Notes: a model not told the origin generated them from the letters alone. Counted from the first letter of the stretch, positions 12,301 to 23,371 are shown. The stretch: 64,000 bases of DNA from Liopterus haemorrhoidalis (GCA_963971575.1 OZ020611.1:54593381-54657380); one strand, 5' to 3'. Made by a program: numbers and translations.

Positions 12301-12880
12301 TGTACTCTATTTGTACCCGCAAGGTTTGAACAAAACTATTATACTATATACTAAAAACAGAGTATATTGATTTGCATGCATAGCGAGGATTGTGTTCCCT
12401 TGTTGTTATTGTTCGTTATTTATCGTGTCCAAAAACGCAAAAAAAAACTAACTAGCATTTATTTGAATTCTAGGAAACTGCAAAAAAAAGGAAAAACTTT
12501 GTACACCCGTAAATTGCATATGTTTGGTGGAATAAAATCATAACCAAGATTGACTTTCAAAACTTTTAGAGTGCTTTTCTAAGGAGTTGATACCAGAGCG
12601 TTATCGTATATGCGTCAAACAATGACGTAAAACCAATCGCAATGCAGTTTGCAGCCGGTTCTAAAGTCCATTTACCATAACAATGAAATGATGTCACACT
12701 TGGTTAATTTAAGTACCAATGTTATGATGTGATTTAACCAACATCAAACCATTACACAGTTGGTACATTTATTTACTGAATGTTGGTAACGTTTTTAGAC
12801 CTTGCCAGGTTCAGATTTTACTGTTCAGTCGTTTTTAAGTTTGGTTTGACATTTAAGTTAGGTTAAACTTGTCCCCCCCC
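12301..12880. other. AT-rich stretch, no gene seen
   Basis: I see no coding region. A run of C (about 12870-12883) marks the right edge. Nothing else is recognised. Confidence 0.4.
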
Positions 12881-13530
12881 CCCCAGTGCCAGCAGAAATA
12901 GCACAATTTTTATCAAGTATTATAATACTATACTAGCAGATTACCCGGCACTGCTCGGAGAGTTGAAGATAAAATTTGTTAACCGCAACAGTACTCTAAT
13001 TTATTCTTAAATTACTTCGTTGTAAACAATATTAACTTTTTTTTTCGTATTAATAATTTTTTTAAGATGCTTACTCTTGAAAAAACGACATAATTATTGT
13101 CCAAGAGAAAATACATCACTTATCAAATATGCTCCAACGAATTATCTGAAGGGGAGCGTTGATCCCCCCCACCCCTCCAGACACATCGACTAAAACATTC
13201 GTCCAGTCAAATGTTCAGTAGACACTTCTAACGCTACAATTCTTCGAAATAACGAAATATATCAAATATTGGGCCAACTTTTATTATTTTAAACAACTCG
13301 ATTCAGGTAAGTTAAAGTGGCAATCTGGCTTCGTTACAACCTTCAGAGTGTGATTTTAAAACGACACCTATAAAACTGAAATAGAGCAGAAATAGTAGAA
13401 ATCTAGTAAAAAGAGAAGCTTTAGAGAAAATCGCGGTCTAAAAATCTGTCTTTTGTTTTATTTTACAGATAAATATAAATATTACTATCTTCTTAGGTAT
13501 TTTTGAGATTATGATGTTTTACCCAAGAAA
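12881..13530 (-). repeat. Dispersed repeat R2 copy, inverted relative to 57050-57590
   Basis: About 12925-13200 is the reverse complement of about 57290-57570 with moderate divergence (shared blocks include ACTAGCAGATTACCCGGC and AATTATTGTCCAAG). About 13480-13520 matches the reverse of 51066-51105 and 57058-57095. The terminus has CTAGT behind a GC-rich imperfect hairpin when read on the minus strand, similar to Helitron-type ends. No coding is seen. Confidence 0.5.
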
Positions 13531-14458
13531 AGGGCGGTTAAAACAACAACTTAGCGTATTTACTGCCAAACGTAACTCACTTTTGACTCAACAACTTTAC
13601 CTACAACTAGAATGGACGCTTTAGATGATTGTAACAAAACTATGTATCATTATATATATATACATTTTAAAAAATATTTTTCACCTTGCATCAACAGCTC
13701 TTCCAGAACGATTGTTTTTTTTTTACCTTAAGGCAACTGAAAATTTATTTAAGGAGCAAAACTGGTGAAGCTCGATTAAATGGATTAGCAGCTCTCAGTC
13801 GAAGTCGGAAGTCGGGAGTCAAAGAGTCGAAGGTTTTAGGAGGAGTCGGAGTCGGGAGTCTGAAAAAATTATCTCCAGACTCTTTGATTCAATATTTATC
13901 AAAGATGCGAAGCAACCGAAAACGAAAGCAAAATAACCATATTACCAGAATTTTTAAAGCACGAAACAGGAACCACATTTTATTCTCTGTTAAAGAACGA
14001 AAATGAAATTAAAAATACTCAATACCGGTTTTACCCGGTTTCCTTTATGCTTTTGAGTTTATAATATGATTAATACTACTCGTATTAACAGATTAATAAA
14101 ATGAGGCAGTAAAGATTTTTGTTGTTACTCATATTCATTTTATCTTTTTTAAGGTTTTGTAGGTGACCAAAAAACCCTTATACTATCATTTGGTCGTCTG
14201 CTTGCCTGTCTGTCTGTCTGTCTGTTTGTTCGGTAAAACTTGTAGCCAAACAGCTAAACCTAGAAATTTGGCATGCTTATAAAACTCTTTGACCCGCACA
14301 TAGGAAAAACACATCTAAAAAACTGTTAGATTATGAGGAAGTTCTTGTTCAATATTTTTGATACAAATATATTATTATTTATCAATCTTAGAAATACAAT
14401 ATAAAATAAATACTTATTACACATTTGACAGTTCTACGTATTTTGTATATAAACAACA
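13531..14458. other. No gene; GAGTCG-rich patch and an R1 tail
   Basis: About 13797-13862 is rich in GGAGTCG/GAAGTCG repeats, which produce a spurious Arg/Ser/Gly-rich frame. About 14150-14290 is an inverted copy of the tail of repeat R1, with GGTTTTGTAGGTGACC, a (CTGT)n run and the conserved CTAAACCTAGAAATTTGGC stretch. Nothing else is recognised. Confidence 0.5.
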
Positions 14459-14820
14459 ACTCCATAGATAAAGAAAGAAATAGATACGAAACTGACGTTA
14501 TATTTTTTTAAACCAAATTAGCGCTGTAGTTGTTGGGTTATGGAACTAAAAGTGGCGGGGGAGGAAAGAGGTGGGGTTTCCGGGTATTTCAAATGCTTCA
14601 GTGAAAATAGCTGTAAACATAATTAAATGTTACTATTAAATTAAACAATTGTTATGATGTATTTGATCTATTTTTAATATTATTAACGACAACAATATTA
14701 AAAATAGACAAAATAAATCATAACAATTGTATCATTTAATAATATTTAATTATGTTTACAATTAAGAACAAACAGTTAGGAATTATACAGAAACAGAAAA
14801 ACAATAACTAGCAGAAATAA

Positions 14821-15069
14821 TTATTTATTAAGAAGTAGAAGTTTATTTAAAGTTCTCCTATTACTAAAACAATCCGGGGTGAAATGTTTTTTACACACAC
14901 GAACTCTGTTATATATCACTTCCATGGACAAGCCATCCAATTTTGGATTTCCAATGTTCCTCATCCACGTTTTATATAATTCCGGAGCCTTACGTATTTT
15001 CGGGTTTGGAAAGTGATTTCTAGTAGGTTCACTACTATCACACCTCAAAACAAAGCGTTTAACACTCAT
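14821..15069 (-). pseudogene. THAP-domain fragment (P-like transposase N-terminus), left arm
   Basis: 82 codons from ATG to stop. It matches the THAP zinc-binding DNA-binding domain: CDSS near the N-terminus, a P-x-x-R-x-x-FPNP motif, L-Y-K-x-W, and V-C-K-K-H-F at the C-terminal side, which supplies the C-x2-H ligands. The first zinc cysteine, expected four residues before the CDSS cysteine, is not present (arginine at that place). No catalytic domain follows. It faces away from its partner at 15433-15600. Confidence 0.75.
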
Positions 15070-15432
15070 TTTCCGAATTGAACAATCAAATTACAAAATT
15101 ACAGAAAAACTACGCACAAAATATCACAATTAAAAAAACGCTTAATGTTAATGACAGAGGACGATTTTGACACTAAATACAGGTTTTGACGCTAATGACA
15201 GAAGCTGTAACAGGCAACATTCTGTCATGCGCGTAGCAGGGGGGTGAAACTCTAATGGCAAAACGAAAACCATATTACGTTCCATAACCCAACACGAATA
15301 GCGCCCCAGTCGCTATAGCTACGTGCATGACAGGATGTTGCCTGTTACTGCTTCTGTCATTATCGTCAAAATCTGTAATTAGTGTCAAAATCGTCTTCTG
15401 TCATTTTGTAATTTCATTGTTTAATTCGGAAA

Positions 15433-15600
15433 ATGGGTGTTAAATGCTTTGTTTTGGGGTGTGATAGTAGTGAACCTACAAGATATCGCTTTCCAAACCC
15501 GAAGACACGTGTGGCTCCAGAATTGTATAAAACGTGGAAGAGGAACATTGGAAATCCAAAATTGGATGGTTTGTTCATGGAAGTATATAAATGTGTATAA
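15433..15600 (+). pseudogene. THAP-domain fragment, right arm
   Basis: Starts at an ATG in the same sequence context as the left-arm frame (CGGAAAATG). It encodes the N-terminal half of the same THAP domain, with both N-terminal cysteines in C-x4-C arrangement (C-F-V-L-G-C), then FPNPK and L-Y-K-T-W-K-R-N. It stops after about 55 codons, before the C-x2-H ligands. The two arms are therefore damaged in complementary places. Confidence 0.7.
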
Positions 15601-16097
15601 ATATTAAGTATTAGTAAATATTATGTTATATGTTAGTCTACTTAATAAATAATTATTTCTGCTAGTTATTGTTTTTCTGTTTCTGTATAATTCCTGACTG
15701 CTTGTTCTTAATTGTAAACATAATTAAATGTTATTATTAAATGATACAATTGTTATGATTTATTTTGTCTATTTTTAATATTGTTGTCGTTAATAATATT
15801 AAAAATAGACAAAATAAATCATAACAATGGTATCATTTAATAATAACATTTAATTATGCCTACAACTATATCCACTGAAGCATTTGAAATACCCGCGAAA
15901 ACCCAACCCTTTCCTCCCCTACCAATTTTAGTTCCATAACCCAACAACTACAGCGCTAATTTGGTTTCAAAAAATATAACGGCAGTTTCGCATCTATTTC
16001 CTTCTTTATCTATGGCGCGTAGCTATAGCGACAGGTGGCGACTGGGGCGCTTGGGTTGGGTTATGGAACGTAATATGGTTTTCATTGTGCCATTAGA

Positions 16098-16462
16098 GGG
16101 TACATTCGATTTGCCGCTCCGAGCGTTCCGAGCACGTTCTGTACACTCAAACGTGTTCGATTTGACGCTCGGAGTACACTCAATTGCATTCGTTTTGCGA
16201 TCGAGCGAGCATTTAGAGTGCGCTCTATGTGTTCGGGGTTTTAAGACCGAGCATATGGAGTATGACTTAAAAAAGTGGGGGAACGGCGGGAAAGAAATGA
16301 AAGTTTAAAATTAAATTATAAATAAAATAAAAATAATAGCCTTAGACAAATAACAATAGACAAATAATATTGTTATTTGTCTATAGCTACAGAGTACGGC
16401 AATTTTATGTATTTGTGACGTTCTATAAACAGCAAAAAAAATATTAAATACTTGTTGCTTCT
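16098..16462 (+). mobile_element. Truncated Harbinger-type MITE end (inverted partner of 17880-18230)
   Basis: It begins GGGTACATTCGATTTGCCGC and matches the reverse complement of about 17885-18232 almost throughout, including the CTCCGAGCGTTCCGA and GTTATTTGTCTA blocks. It lies directly against a Copia fossil at its right edge. The same end sequence closes the larger Harbinger element at 33322-33469. Confidence 0.7.
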
Positions 16463-16722
16463 GCCACAGCCATGTACTCCATGGATGATAACGCCACAGT
16501 TCTGCTTTCGGGAGTCCCATGATACTGGACCACTACTTAACAGAAATTAGTAATAATAATTAACGTTCTGTCATTAATACTGTTACCCCAGTCGGCATCA
16601 CAAAAACCTTGTAAGGGTCTTTCGTCCTTTTTAAACACAGCACCTAAATTAATTGTGCCTTTCAAATACCCGTTTCGCTGCGTTCCAGTGTGATTTGTCG
16701 TAGCAGTGGTTAAACTGACCTT
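16463..16722 (-). pseudogene. Copia RNase H fragment
   Basis: The minus strand encodes, with stops, the Ty1/Copia RNase H start: Y-L-K-G-T-I...G, then F-C-D-A-D-W-G-N-S-x-x-D-R (the DADW box), and after a decayed stretch V-A-L-S-S-M-E-Y-M-A-V-A-E-A. These are textbook Copia motifs. It is the downstream part of the fossil whose upstream part lies at 17294-17577; a MITE (16866-17271) separates them. Confidence 0.75.
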
Positions 16723-16865
16723 AAGTCACTAGATTATACAAAAATTTTATTTTAAACATTGTAATCACGATTTTTTTAATCAAAGATGCACTATAACAAA
16801 ATTGTGGTACAATTTCAATTATTTTTTTAATTTTTATTAAATAAAATGGATATATGTAATATATA

Positions 16866-17271
16866 CAGTCTGTTCCAAACGGTTAAGTGGAACTAAATTT
16901 TGCAATCTAGTTACTTTCATCGTTTAAATCGTGCTTTTCGACCGTTTTGTTTAAGCTTTGTAAATCATACTTACAATAAACATTTTTGGTTAAGGTTAAT
17001 ATCATTTTAAAATGTCATTTTCTTTATATTTTGATTTTTTGTGTCATTCTTAATACAAATTTCCCATTTATTTATTTTTTTGTCATTAAAATATATAAAA
17101 AAATAATTTAATTTTGACATAGGTCATTCGTTTCCATGGTTTCATTGTTGTAATTTTAAATTTTGACATTCCAACATAAAAAATGAAATAACCCAAGCAA
17201 GGTCCCTTGTCTTGACAACCTAAAAGAACGAAATTCCCATTTAGTTCCGCCTAAGCGTTTGAAACAAACTG
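16866..17271. mobile_element. MITE M1, about 400 bp, Tc1/mariner-like
   Basis: Ends read CAGTCTGTTCCAAACGGTTA on the left and a degenerate inverse on the right. The two are flanked by TA on both sides (16864-16865, 17272-17273). A second full copy is at 54053-54452, a 150-bp derivative at 26361-26510 and a half copy at about 53583-53933. No coding. The TA duplication suggests mobilisation by a Tc1/mariner transposase. Confidence 0.8.
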
Positions 17272-17293
17272 TAAATTTAAATTAAACTTAACC

Positions 17294-17577
17294 TTAAATA
17301 TTCAAACCGCTGACAAAGGAGGTTATTAAATTAGAGCGAGAAAGAGAGATGTGACAGCGCAGACGCAAACTTAAGAACGTAAAAATTTTGGCTTTAGTTT
17401 GCTTAATAGGGGAAGCAATGTTGCCAATCAAACCCTGGGGTCTGTCGGCTTCTTCAAAGGCTTGCGCTACTTTGTATAATCCAGTGTCTTTAAACTGACC
17501 CAAGTAACTGCCAGCGAAACTTATATCCGGTATCGTAGCAACTGACAGATATGTCAGTGCTCCGACCAATTCTCTAA
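17294..17577 (-). pseudogene. Copia RT C-terminal fragment
   Basis: The minus strand encodes R-E-L-V-G-A-L-T-Y-L-S-V-A-T-x-P-D-I-S-F-A, the strongly conserved block between RT and RNase H of Ty1/Copia elements, then S-Y-L-G-Q-F. Similarity fades after about 35 residues. The 5' side is cut sharply at 17577 by a Harbinger-type element. Confidence 0.75.
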
Positions 17578-18243
17578 GGGTGCATTCGAGTTGTACAGAG
17601 TAGAGCGAGCGCTGAGCGAACAGTTGATGGTGACGTCATGAATAAAGCACTAACGGAGCGAGCGTTCATGTGACGTAATGTTTATAAAATCTAACCCTAC
17701 AATTTTAGGCGGCGTTTTTACTGTCAGATTAGTTCACGTCAGTCATGAATCAAAATTATCTACCTCGGTTTTTCCTTGATTTTTTTTTTCAATGATGAAT
17801 AAATAAAATTAATTAAAAATTAAATAATAATTAATGAATTAATTTAATGAATTTTTTCCATTTTAATTTTATGCACGATGTATTTTAATAATTTTTTTGC
17901 TGTTTACAGAACGTCACAAATACATAAAATAGCCGTACTCTGTAGCCATAGACAAATTACAATATTATTTGTCTATTGTTATTTGTCTAAGGCTATTATT
18001 TTTATTTTATTTATAATTTAATTTTAAACTTTCATTTCTTTCCCGCCGTTCCCCCACTTTTTTATGTCGTACTCCATATGCTCGATCTTAACACCCCGAA
18101 CACATAGAGCGCACTCTAAATACTCGCTCGATCGCAAAACGAATGCAATTGAGTGTACTCCGAGCGTCAAATCGAACACGTTTGAGTGTACAGAACGTGT
18201 TCGGAACGCTCGGAGCGTCAAATCGAGGGTACATTCGATTTGT
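17578..18243 (+). mobile_element. Harbinger-type MITE (deletion derivative)
   Basis: The left end, GGGTGCATTCGAGTTGTAC, and the next ~180 bp match 30869-31080, the left end of the larger Harbinger element. The right ~350 bp match its right end (31380-31560 plus 33322-33469). All the transposase except a few bases is deleted. The right terminus is rearranged: the expected inverse of the left end is replaced by a second GGGTACATTCGATTTG in direct orientation at about 18226-18241. Confidence 0.7.
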
Positions 18244-18580
18244 CGCTAGTTCCGCAAAGTTGTATTAAGCCTTATAACTTGATTGTGTACAGAATATAAT
18301 CTAATGTTAACTGCTGACTTGTAAAACTGCAGGTAGATTCAGGCTGCCGTTGTAATCTGTATAGTACATCTGGCCTTGATTGTATTTTGTGAATGTTTTA
18401 AATATGTTTTATAACTGAATGAGTACAGCAAGTTGATTTTTGTATATATGAAATTGTACATTTTTTTAAAAATATTGTTGATGATTGAGTATGTTAGTAT
18501 GTATGTATATTGTATGTTTGTCTACGGACACAAAGAGGACTATGTCTGTAGTGTCCAAATAAATAAATAAGTAAATAAAT
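18244..18580 (+). repeat. Probable LINE or SINE 3' tail
   Basis: Non-coding, ending in GTGTCCAAATAAATAAATAAG...AAAT, the kind of (AAAT)n tail that ends many insect LINEs. It is preceded by a near-palindrome, GGACACAAAG...GTAGTGTCC. No frame is recognisable. Confidence 0.4.
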
Positions 18581-18664
18581 ATCTAGGGTTTCGTAGGCAT
18601 AAACAAGACACTCTAGACACTGCTATATACTTTGACTGATATTAACAATATTTTGCAAATTTAG

Positions 18665-18787
18665 TGTGATATATTTAAAATGTCATAGTAACAACTGTGT
18701 TGTTACTTGTCAAATATAATAAAAAGTAGTTTAATAAATAAATATATATTCTGGGTATTTGTGCATTATTAATATCGGTCCACCACA
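18665..18787 (+). repeat. 5' LTR of the Mag-clade element
   Basis: 123 bp, TG...CA bounded, and identical by eye to the 3' LTR. It contains AATAATAAAA/AATAAATAAATA stretches that may serve polyadenylation. Confidence 0.92.
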
Positions 18788-18805
18788 ATTGGCGACGAGT
18801 TGATT
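18788..18805 (+). promoter_or_regulatory. Primer-binding site of the Mag-clade element
   Basis: ATTGGCGACGAGTTGAT lies directly behind the 5' LTR, where a tRNA 3' end should pair (TGG matches the CCA end). The exact tRNA cannot be named without a search. Confidence 0.6.
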
Positions 18806-18886
18806 AATAAGGAAATAAAGAGGAAAAGGGTCAGATGCTTCAAGAAAAAGCAAAAAAGAAAAAGGAAAAAAAAAATAGAAGAAAGC

Positions 18887-20234
18887 ATGGCTGAAGTAAG
18901 GGTGTTTGGCAATATAGGCTGCATTGCCGAGTTCAAGGTGACAGATGATTGGAGGATTTACCAAGAACGCCTTGAGCAATATTTTCTAGCTAATGGAATT
19001 TCTGAAGAGAGAAAAATTCCAGTGCTATTGACAGTAATAGGGGAACAGGCGTATAAAGTGCTAAGAGATTTATGCGATCCCGCGACACCCAGTACCAAGT
19101 CGTACAGCGACTTGTGTGACATGCTAAGAAGACAATTTTCGCCTCGTGTAGCAGTATTTAGGAAGAGAATAGAATTTTATTCGATGAAGCAAAAGGAAGA
19201 GGAATCGATAAATAGTTGGTACGCCCGGATTAAAAAAAATGCTTCAATATGTGAATTTGGAAGCCAGTTGGAAGCAGTACTGAAGGACAAATTCGTTACG
19301 GGTTTATGCAGAGGTCGAGTACTAGACAAACTGTGCGAGGAGCCGACAACCAAGACACTGCAAGAGATGTTGGAAATTGCATTGGCAAAGAAATGCACAA
19401 TCACCCAATCCGAAAGTATGTCCGTGGCGGATGTTAAGCGGTTACGAGCAACAGGAGACAAAAAGAAGAAGCAAGGTACTTCAACTGTTTCAGTAAGACA
19501 AGAGAGTTCCGGAAGGAAGGAGTCTTCACAAGGTAAAGAAGCAATTAAATGTTTTTGTTGTGGAAAGCCAAATCACATTTTCGCAAAGTGCAAGTATAAA
19601 ACCTTTAGATGCAAAACGTGCAATAAGGTGGGTCACTTAGCTGTGGTTTGTAAAAAAGAGACTGCTAATTATTTAGAAATTCAAGACAGTAGTTCTGTTG
19701 TAGAAATGTTTAGATTAAGTTTAGATGTGGTTAGTCAGCCGTTATTAATTGAATTATTAGTAAATGAAATTCCTGTAGAATTTGAAATAGACACTGGTGC
19801 TGGTAGGTCCGTCTTGCCCGAAAGTATTTATAATAAGTTCTTTAAAAATGTTTTAAATGTTTCAGTTACGGAAGTGAAGTTAAGAACGTACGATGGCACA
19901 ATTATCAGACCTATCGGAGAGTGTGAAGTTGAGATACAATATAAGTCGAAGAGAGTTAGACACAAATTGCTAATAGTAAGAAGCGGAGTACGACCACTCT
20001 TTGGGAGAGATTTGTTAAGTAATTTCGAAATAAATCTAAACAACCTGACAACATTGCATAAGGTAACGCCTTTACAAAGTAATTTACAGGGTGAACCAAA
20101 AGATTTAATTAATGAATTTAAAGAATTATTTAAACCAGAGTTAGGGACTTACAAGGGTGAAAAGATAAAGTTAGAAGTTAAAGGTGAGGTTAGACCCATT
20201 TTCATTAAACCTAGAAAGATACCGTTTGCATTTA
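18887..20234 (+). pseudogene. Gag-pol, upstream part (capsid, zinc knuckles, protease, RT start)
   Basis: Start chosen at the ATG at 18887; the frame is open further upstream to the primer site but has no other ATG. Gag forms the virus-like particle and packages RNA. Residues about 222-256 hold two C-x2-C-x4-H-x4-C zinc knuckles. About residue 300 is the aspartic protease box D-T-G-A-G-R-S. The frame then enters the segment before RT (K-P-R-K-I-P-F) and is cut by a 442-bp MITE at 20235, after which it hits stops. Gag and pol are fused in one frame, with no frameshift between them. The rest is at 20680-23360 in the frame that continues this one if the MITE and one TTA are left out. Confidence 0.88.
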
Positions 20235-20676
20235 GGCAGCAGTCTGACTGATCGAGCGCCGTCGTGTAACGTAGAGTCGAGTCGTGTAGTGTCGTTTAAA
20301 AATTTAAAAGCTGGTCTGACTGATCAAGTACTGTCGAGTATTATCGATCATTCAGTGTCAAGTAAATTTGTTTCTCACTTGTCAAATAGTGCATATTCCA
20401 ACCTAAAATAATACTATCAAACAGTTAATACTAATTAGCGAGTCCATTTTACTCTATATTGTAATTTTGTTTTTTTTTTTGACATTCCAACTGTCAAATA
20501 ATATATGGTTGAGCGTCGAGCGTCGTGTGAAATTCAAACCGGTTTGAAATACAAACAACTTGATGCTACTTGATAGCAAACGATGGTTCAGTGCGACTCA
20601 TGCCCTTAGTTAACGTGTGTTTGAAATTTGCTCGACAGCAAACGATCGACAGCACTCGATCAGTCAGACCGCGGCC
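20235..20676. mobile_element. PIF/Harbinger-type MITE inside gag-pol
   Basis: 442 bp. Ends read GGCAGCAGTCTGACTGATCG on the left and GGCCGCGGTCTGACTGATCG (reverse complement) on the right. It is flanked by TTA at 20232-20234 and 20677-20679, the 3-bp TWA duplication of PIF/Harbinger. It is non-coding. A further direct copy of the end sequence (GGTCTGACTGATCAAGTACT) sits inside at 20313, suggesting an internal duplication or nested relative. Removal of the MITE and one TTA puts the two gag-pol parts in the same frame. Confidence 0.9.
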
Positions 20677-20679
20677 TTA

Positions 20680-23360
20680 AAGATGGGGTAAGGAAAGAGT
20701 TGGAACGTTTAGAAAAAGAAGGGGTGATAACTCGTGTAGACACTAGCTTATGGGGTACACCATTAGTACCTGTGCTAAAACCGAACGGCAAGATAAGGGT
20801 GTGTGCAGATTACAAGTGCACAGTCAACAAATATTTAGAGAATGTAGAGCATCCTATTCCGTTAGTCGAAGAGTTGTTTCACGCGCTACAAGGCGGAGTT
20901 ACATTCAGTAAATTAGATTTTCTAAACGCATATAACCAACTAGAATTAGACGAAGACACAAAAAGATTGTTGGCATGGAGTACACCGCAAGGTATATTCC
21001 TTGTCAATCGTTTACCTTTTGGTACCAAGCCAGCGTGCGCAATCTTTCAGAAAATCGTAGAAAAAACCTTACAGGGTATCAGAGGGGTAGTTAACTTTTT
21101 GGACGACATAGTAGTAACCGGGGATTCTCATGAAGATCATTTGAAGAATTTAAGAGTAGTATTAGATAGATTACATAAAGCTGGGTTTAGGTTGAATCTT
21201 GAAAAATGTGAATTCTTTAAAACGGAAATATCTTATTTGGGCCATGTCATAGACAGCAACGGTATTAGAAAAGACAATAAGAAGGTAGAGCCTATACTTA
21301 AACAACCGGTTCCTAAAAATATAAAAGAGCTCAGAGCCTGGGTTGGAATGGTTAATTATTATGGGAAATTTATAAAAAATTTGTCAATTAAGTTGAGTCC
21401 AATGTATGCGCTTTTAAGAAAAGACTGTCAGTTCATTTGGTCAAATCGTTGTGACGAAGCCTTCAATATGGTAAAACAAGACTTAGTGTCTGATAACGTA
21501 CTTGTGCACTATAATTCAAAATTGGATGTAAGAATTTATTGTGATGCCTCAGAATTAGGAATAGGGGGTGTGTTGTGTCACGTCTACCCGGATGGAACAG
21601 AAAAGCCTATTGGTTTTGTGTCCAGAGTTCTTAACGCAGCAGAGAGAAAGTATGCGATCATTCACAAGGAAGCTTTAGCCTTATATTGGGTCGTTAAAAA
21701 GTTCAGTCAATATGTGCTAGGACGCAAGTTTGAATTAGTAAGCGACCACAAGCCGCTATTGGCGTTATTCGGGGAACACAAGGGGGTACCTCAAATGACG
21801 GCCAGTAGGCTGCAAAGGTGGGCTATTTTTCTTTCAGAATTTAATTACGTTTTAAAACATATTAACGGGGACAAGAACTGCGTTGCAGATAGTTTATCTA
21901 GGCTGCCGTTACTTTGTAATGAGGAAAGTAGTGAGGATGAAGTACAATATGTAAATTTACTGCAAAACGTAGTTCCAATGGACTTGAGGTTATTTCGAGT
22001 AGAAACCAATAAGGATAAAGTACTAAGTAAAGTAGTTTATTTTGTTAAGCATGGGTGGCCAGATAGAGTTGATAATGAATTTAAGAATTACCATAACATT
22101 AAGAGTGAATTAAATATAGAAAATGGAATTTTGCTATGGGGTTATAGAGTAATAGTACCTTTAAAATACAGAAAGGAAATTTTGTGCTTAGTACATACGT
22201 GTCATGTGGGTATGTCAAAAATGAAAACAATTGCACGCTCATACTTTTGGTGGCCTAAGTTAGATCAGGACATTGAAGAAAAGGTAAAAAATTGTGAAAT
22301 ATGTACGCAATCAAAGGCAGAGCCGCCTATCGCAAGTGTTACAAGGTGGTCTGAAACTCATAAAGTTTTTGAACGGGTGCATTTAGATTTCTTAGGTCCA
22401 GTTAAAGGTAAACATTTTTTAATTTTAACGGATTCTTTTTCTAAATGGATCGAAGTAATGCATGTTCCAAAAATGGATTCTGAAACCACCATTGAAAGAT
22501 TAAGGGAAATTTTCTCAAGGTTTGGATTGCCTTATCGGATTCATACGGATAATGGACCGCAGTTTACATCAGCGGAGTTTGCAAATTTTTGTTTTGCAAA
22601 TGGTATTAAATTATCCACTTCACCACCTTTTCACCCAGCTACGAATGGCGCGGCGGAAAATTCAGTGAAATCTTTTAAAAATGGAATCTATAAATTAATA
22701 AAAGATAATGATAAAAATGACTCGTTTAATACTCTAATTAATAGATATTTATTCACGTATAGAAATACTCCACATTCAATAACAGGTGTCAGTCCGTCGA
22801 AAAGAATGTTCGGTCGTGATTTGAGGAATAGGTTAGATGTAGTATTTGAAAATACAAAGGCAGGTAATAGAAAGGTAGAGAACAAGGGTAGAAATATAAA
22901 ATTCGTGGAAGGGGAGAGAGTATATGTAAGGGATTACAGGATTCCTAATAAAAAGTCATGGAAAGAAGGAGTAATTGAAGAAGTATTAGGGGATAGGACT
23001 TACCTGGTTAGGCTCATACAGGAGGAAGTCGTCTGGAAGAGACATTTGGATCAGATTATAAGAGGTGGAGAGTTCGAAAAAAATGTTACTTCGGGAGGTG
23101 AAATAATTACAGACACTCCGGTAATTGTGCCATCCAGCGTTCAGGACTATTCACATTCGCTAACAACACCAAATGTAATAGCAAGTAAGGAAGGTATTGT
23201 AGATAATGTTATTTTAGATGATAGTGTTGAAAGAAATGTACTGTCCCAAGAGATTACAAGTCCAATCACTGTCAAACAGAGCAAAAAGATAATTACAGTT
23301 AAAACGCCTCGACCTAAGAGAACTATTAAAGCTCCAAAGAGGTTAGGACTTGTAGCTTAG
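20680..23360 (+). pseudogene. Gag-pol, downstream part (RT, RNase H, integrase)
   Basis: The first ATG in frame (20628) lies in the MITE and is not the natural start; retroelement sequence begins at 20680. RT: L-D-x-x-N-A-Y-N-Q-L and the catalytic F-L-D-D box (about 21100). RNase H: Y-C-D-A-S-E-L-G-I-G-G (about 21540) and S-D-H-K-P-L (about 21740). Integrase: H-x3-H...C-x2-C zinc finger (22190-22310), then catalytic D (22385), D in T-D-N-G-P-Q-F (22548) and E in G-A-A-E-N (about 22655). The C-terminus carries the chromatin-side segment ending K-R-H-L-D-Q and a basic tail (P-R-P-K-R-T). No stop interrupts it before TAG at 23358-23360. It makes cDNA and inserts it into the genome. Confidence 0.88.
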
Positions 23361-23371
23361 GGGAAAGGAAT
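23360..23371 (+). promoter_or_regulatory. Polypurine tract
   Basis: GGGGAAAGGAAT directly before the 3' LTR, the usual primer for plus-strand cDNA. The first G is also the last base of the pol stop codon. Confidence 0.75.

Larger units (their letters stand above)
14459..16015. mobile_element. Inverted dimer of a THAP-transposase (P-like) element
   Basis: The stretch is a large imperfect palindrome. 14459-14770 is repeated in reverse complement at about 15700-16015 (shared TCCATAGATAAAGAAAG, GTTGGGTTATGGAACTAAAA and long AT blocks). The inner part 14821-15100 mirrors about 15400-15600. Each arm carries the start of a THAP-domain frame pointing outwards. The motif GTTGGGTTATGGAAC also occurs near the centre (about 15282-15296, inverted) and at 16048-16062, so several element ends overlap. 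It could be a fold-back element or a head-to-head double insertion. Confidence 0.65.

Noticed and set aside
13686..14006. Arg/Ser/Gly-rich plus-strand frame
   Set aside because: Its composition comes from GAGTCG-type short repeats; no start context, domain or conserved neighbour.
15961..16308. 115-codon plus-strand frame
   Set aside because: It crosses the border between the THAP-type inverted dimer and a Harbinger end, so it cannot be an evolved gene.
20628..20679. ATG at 20628 as the start of pol
   Set aside because: These bases belong to the right end of the MITE; the retroelement frame resumes at 20680.
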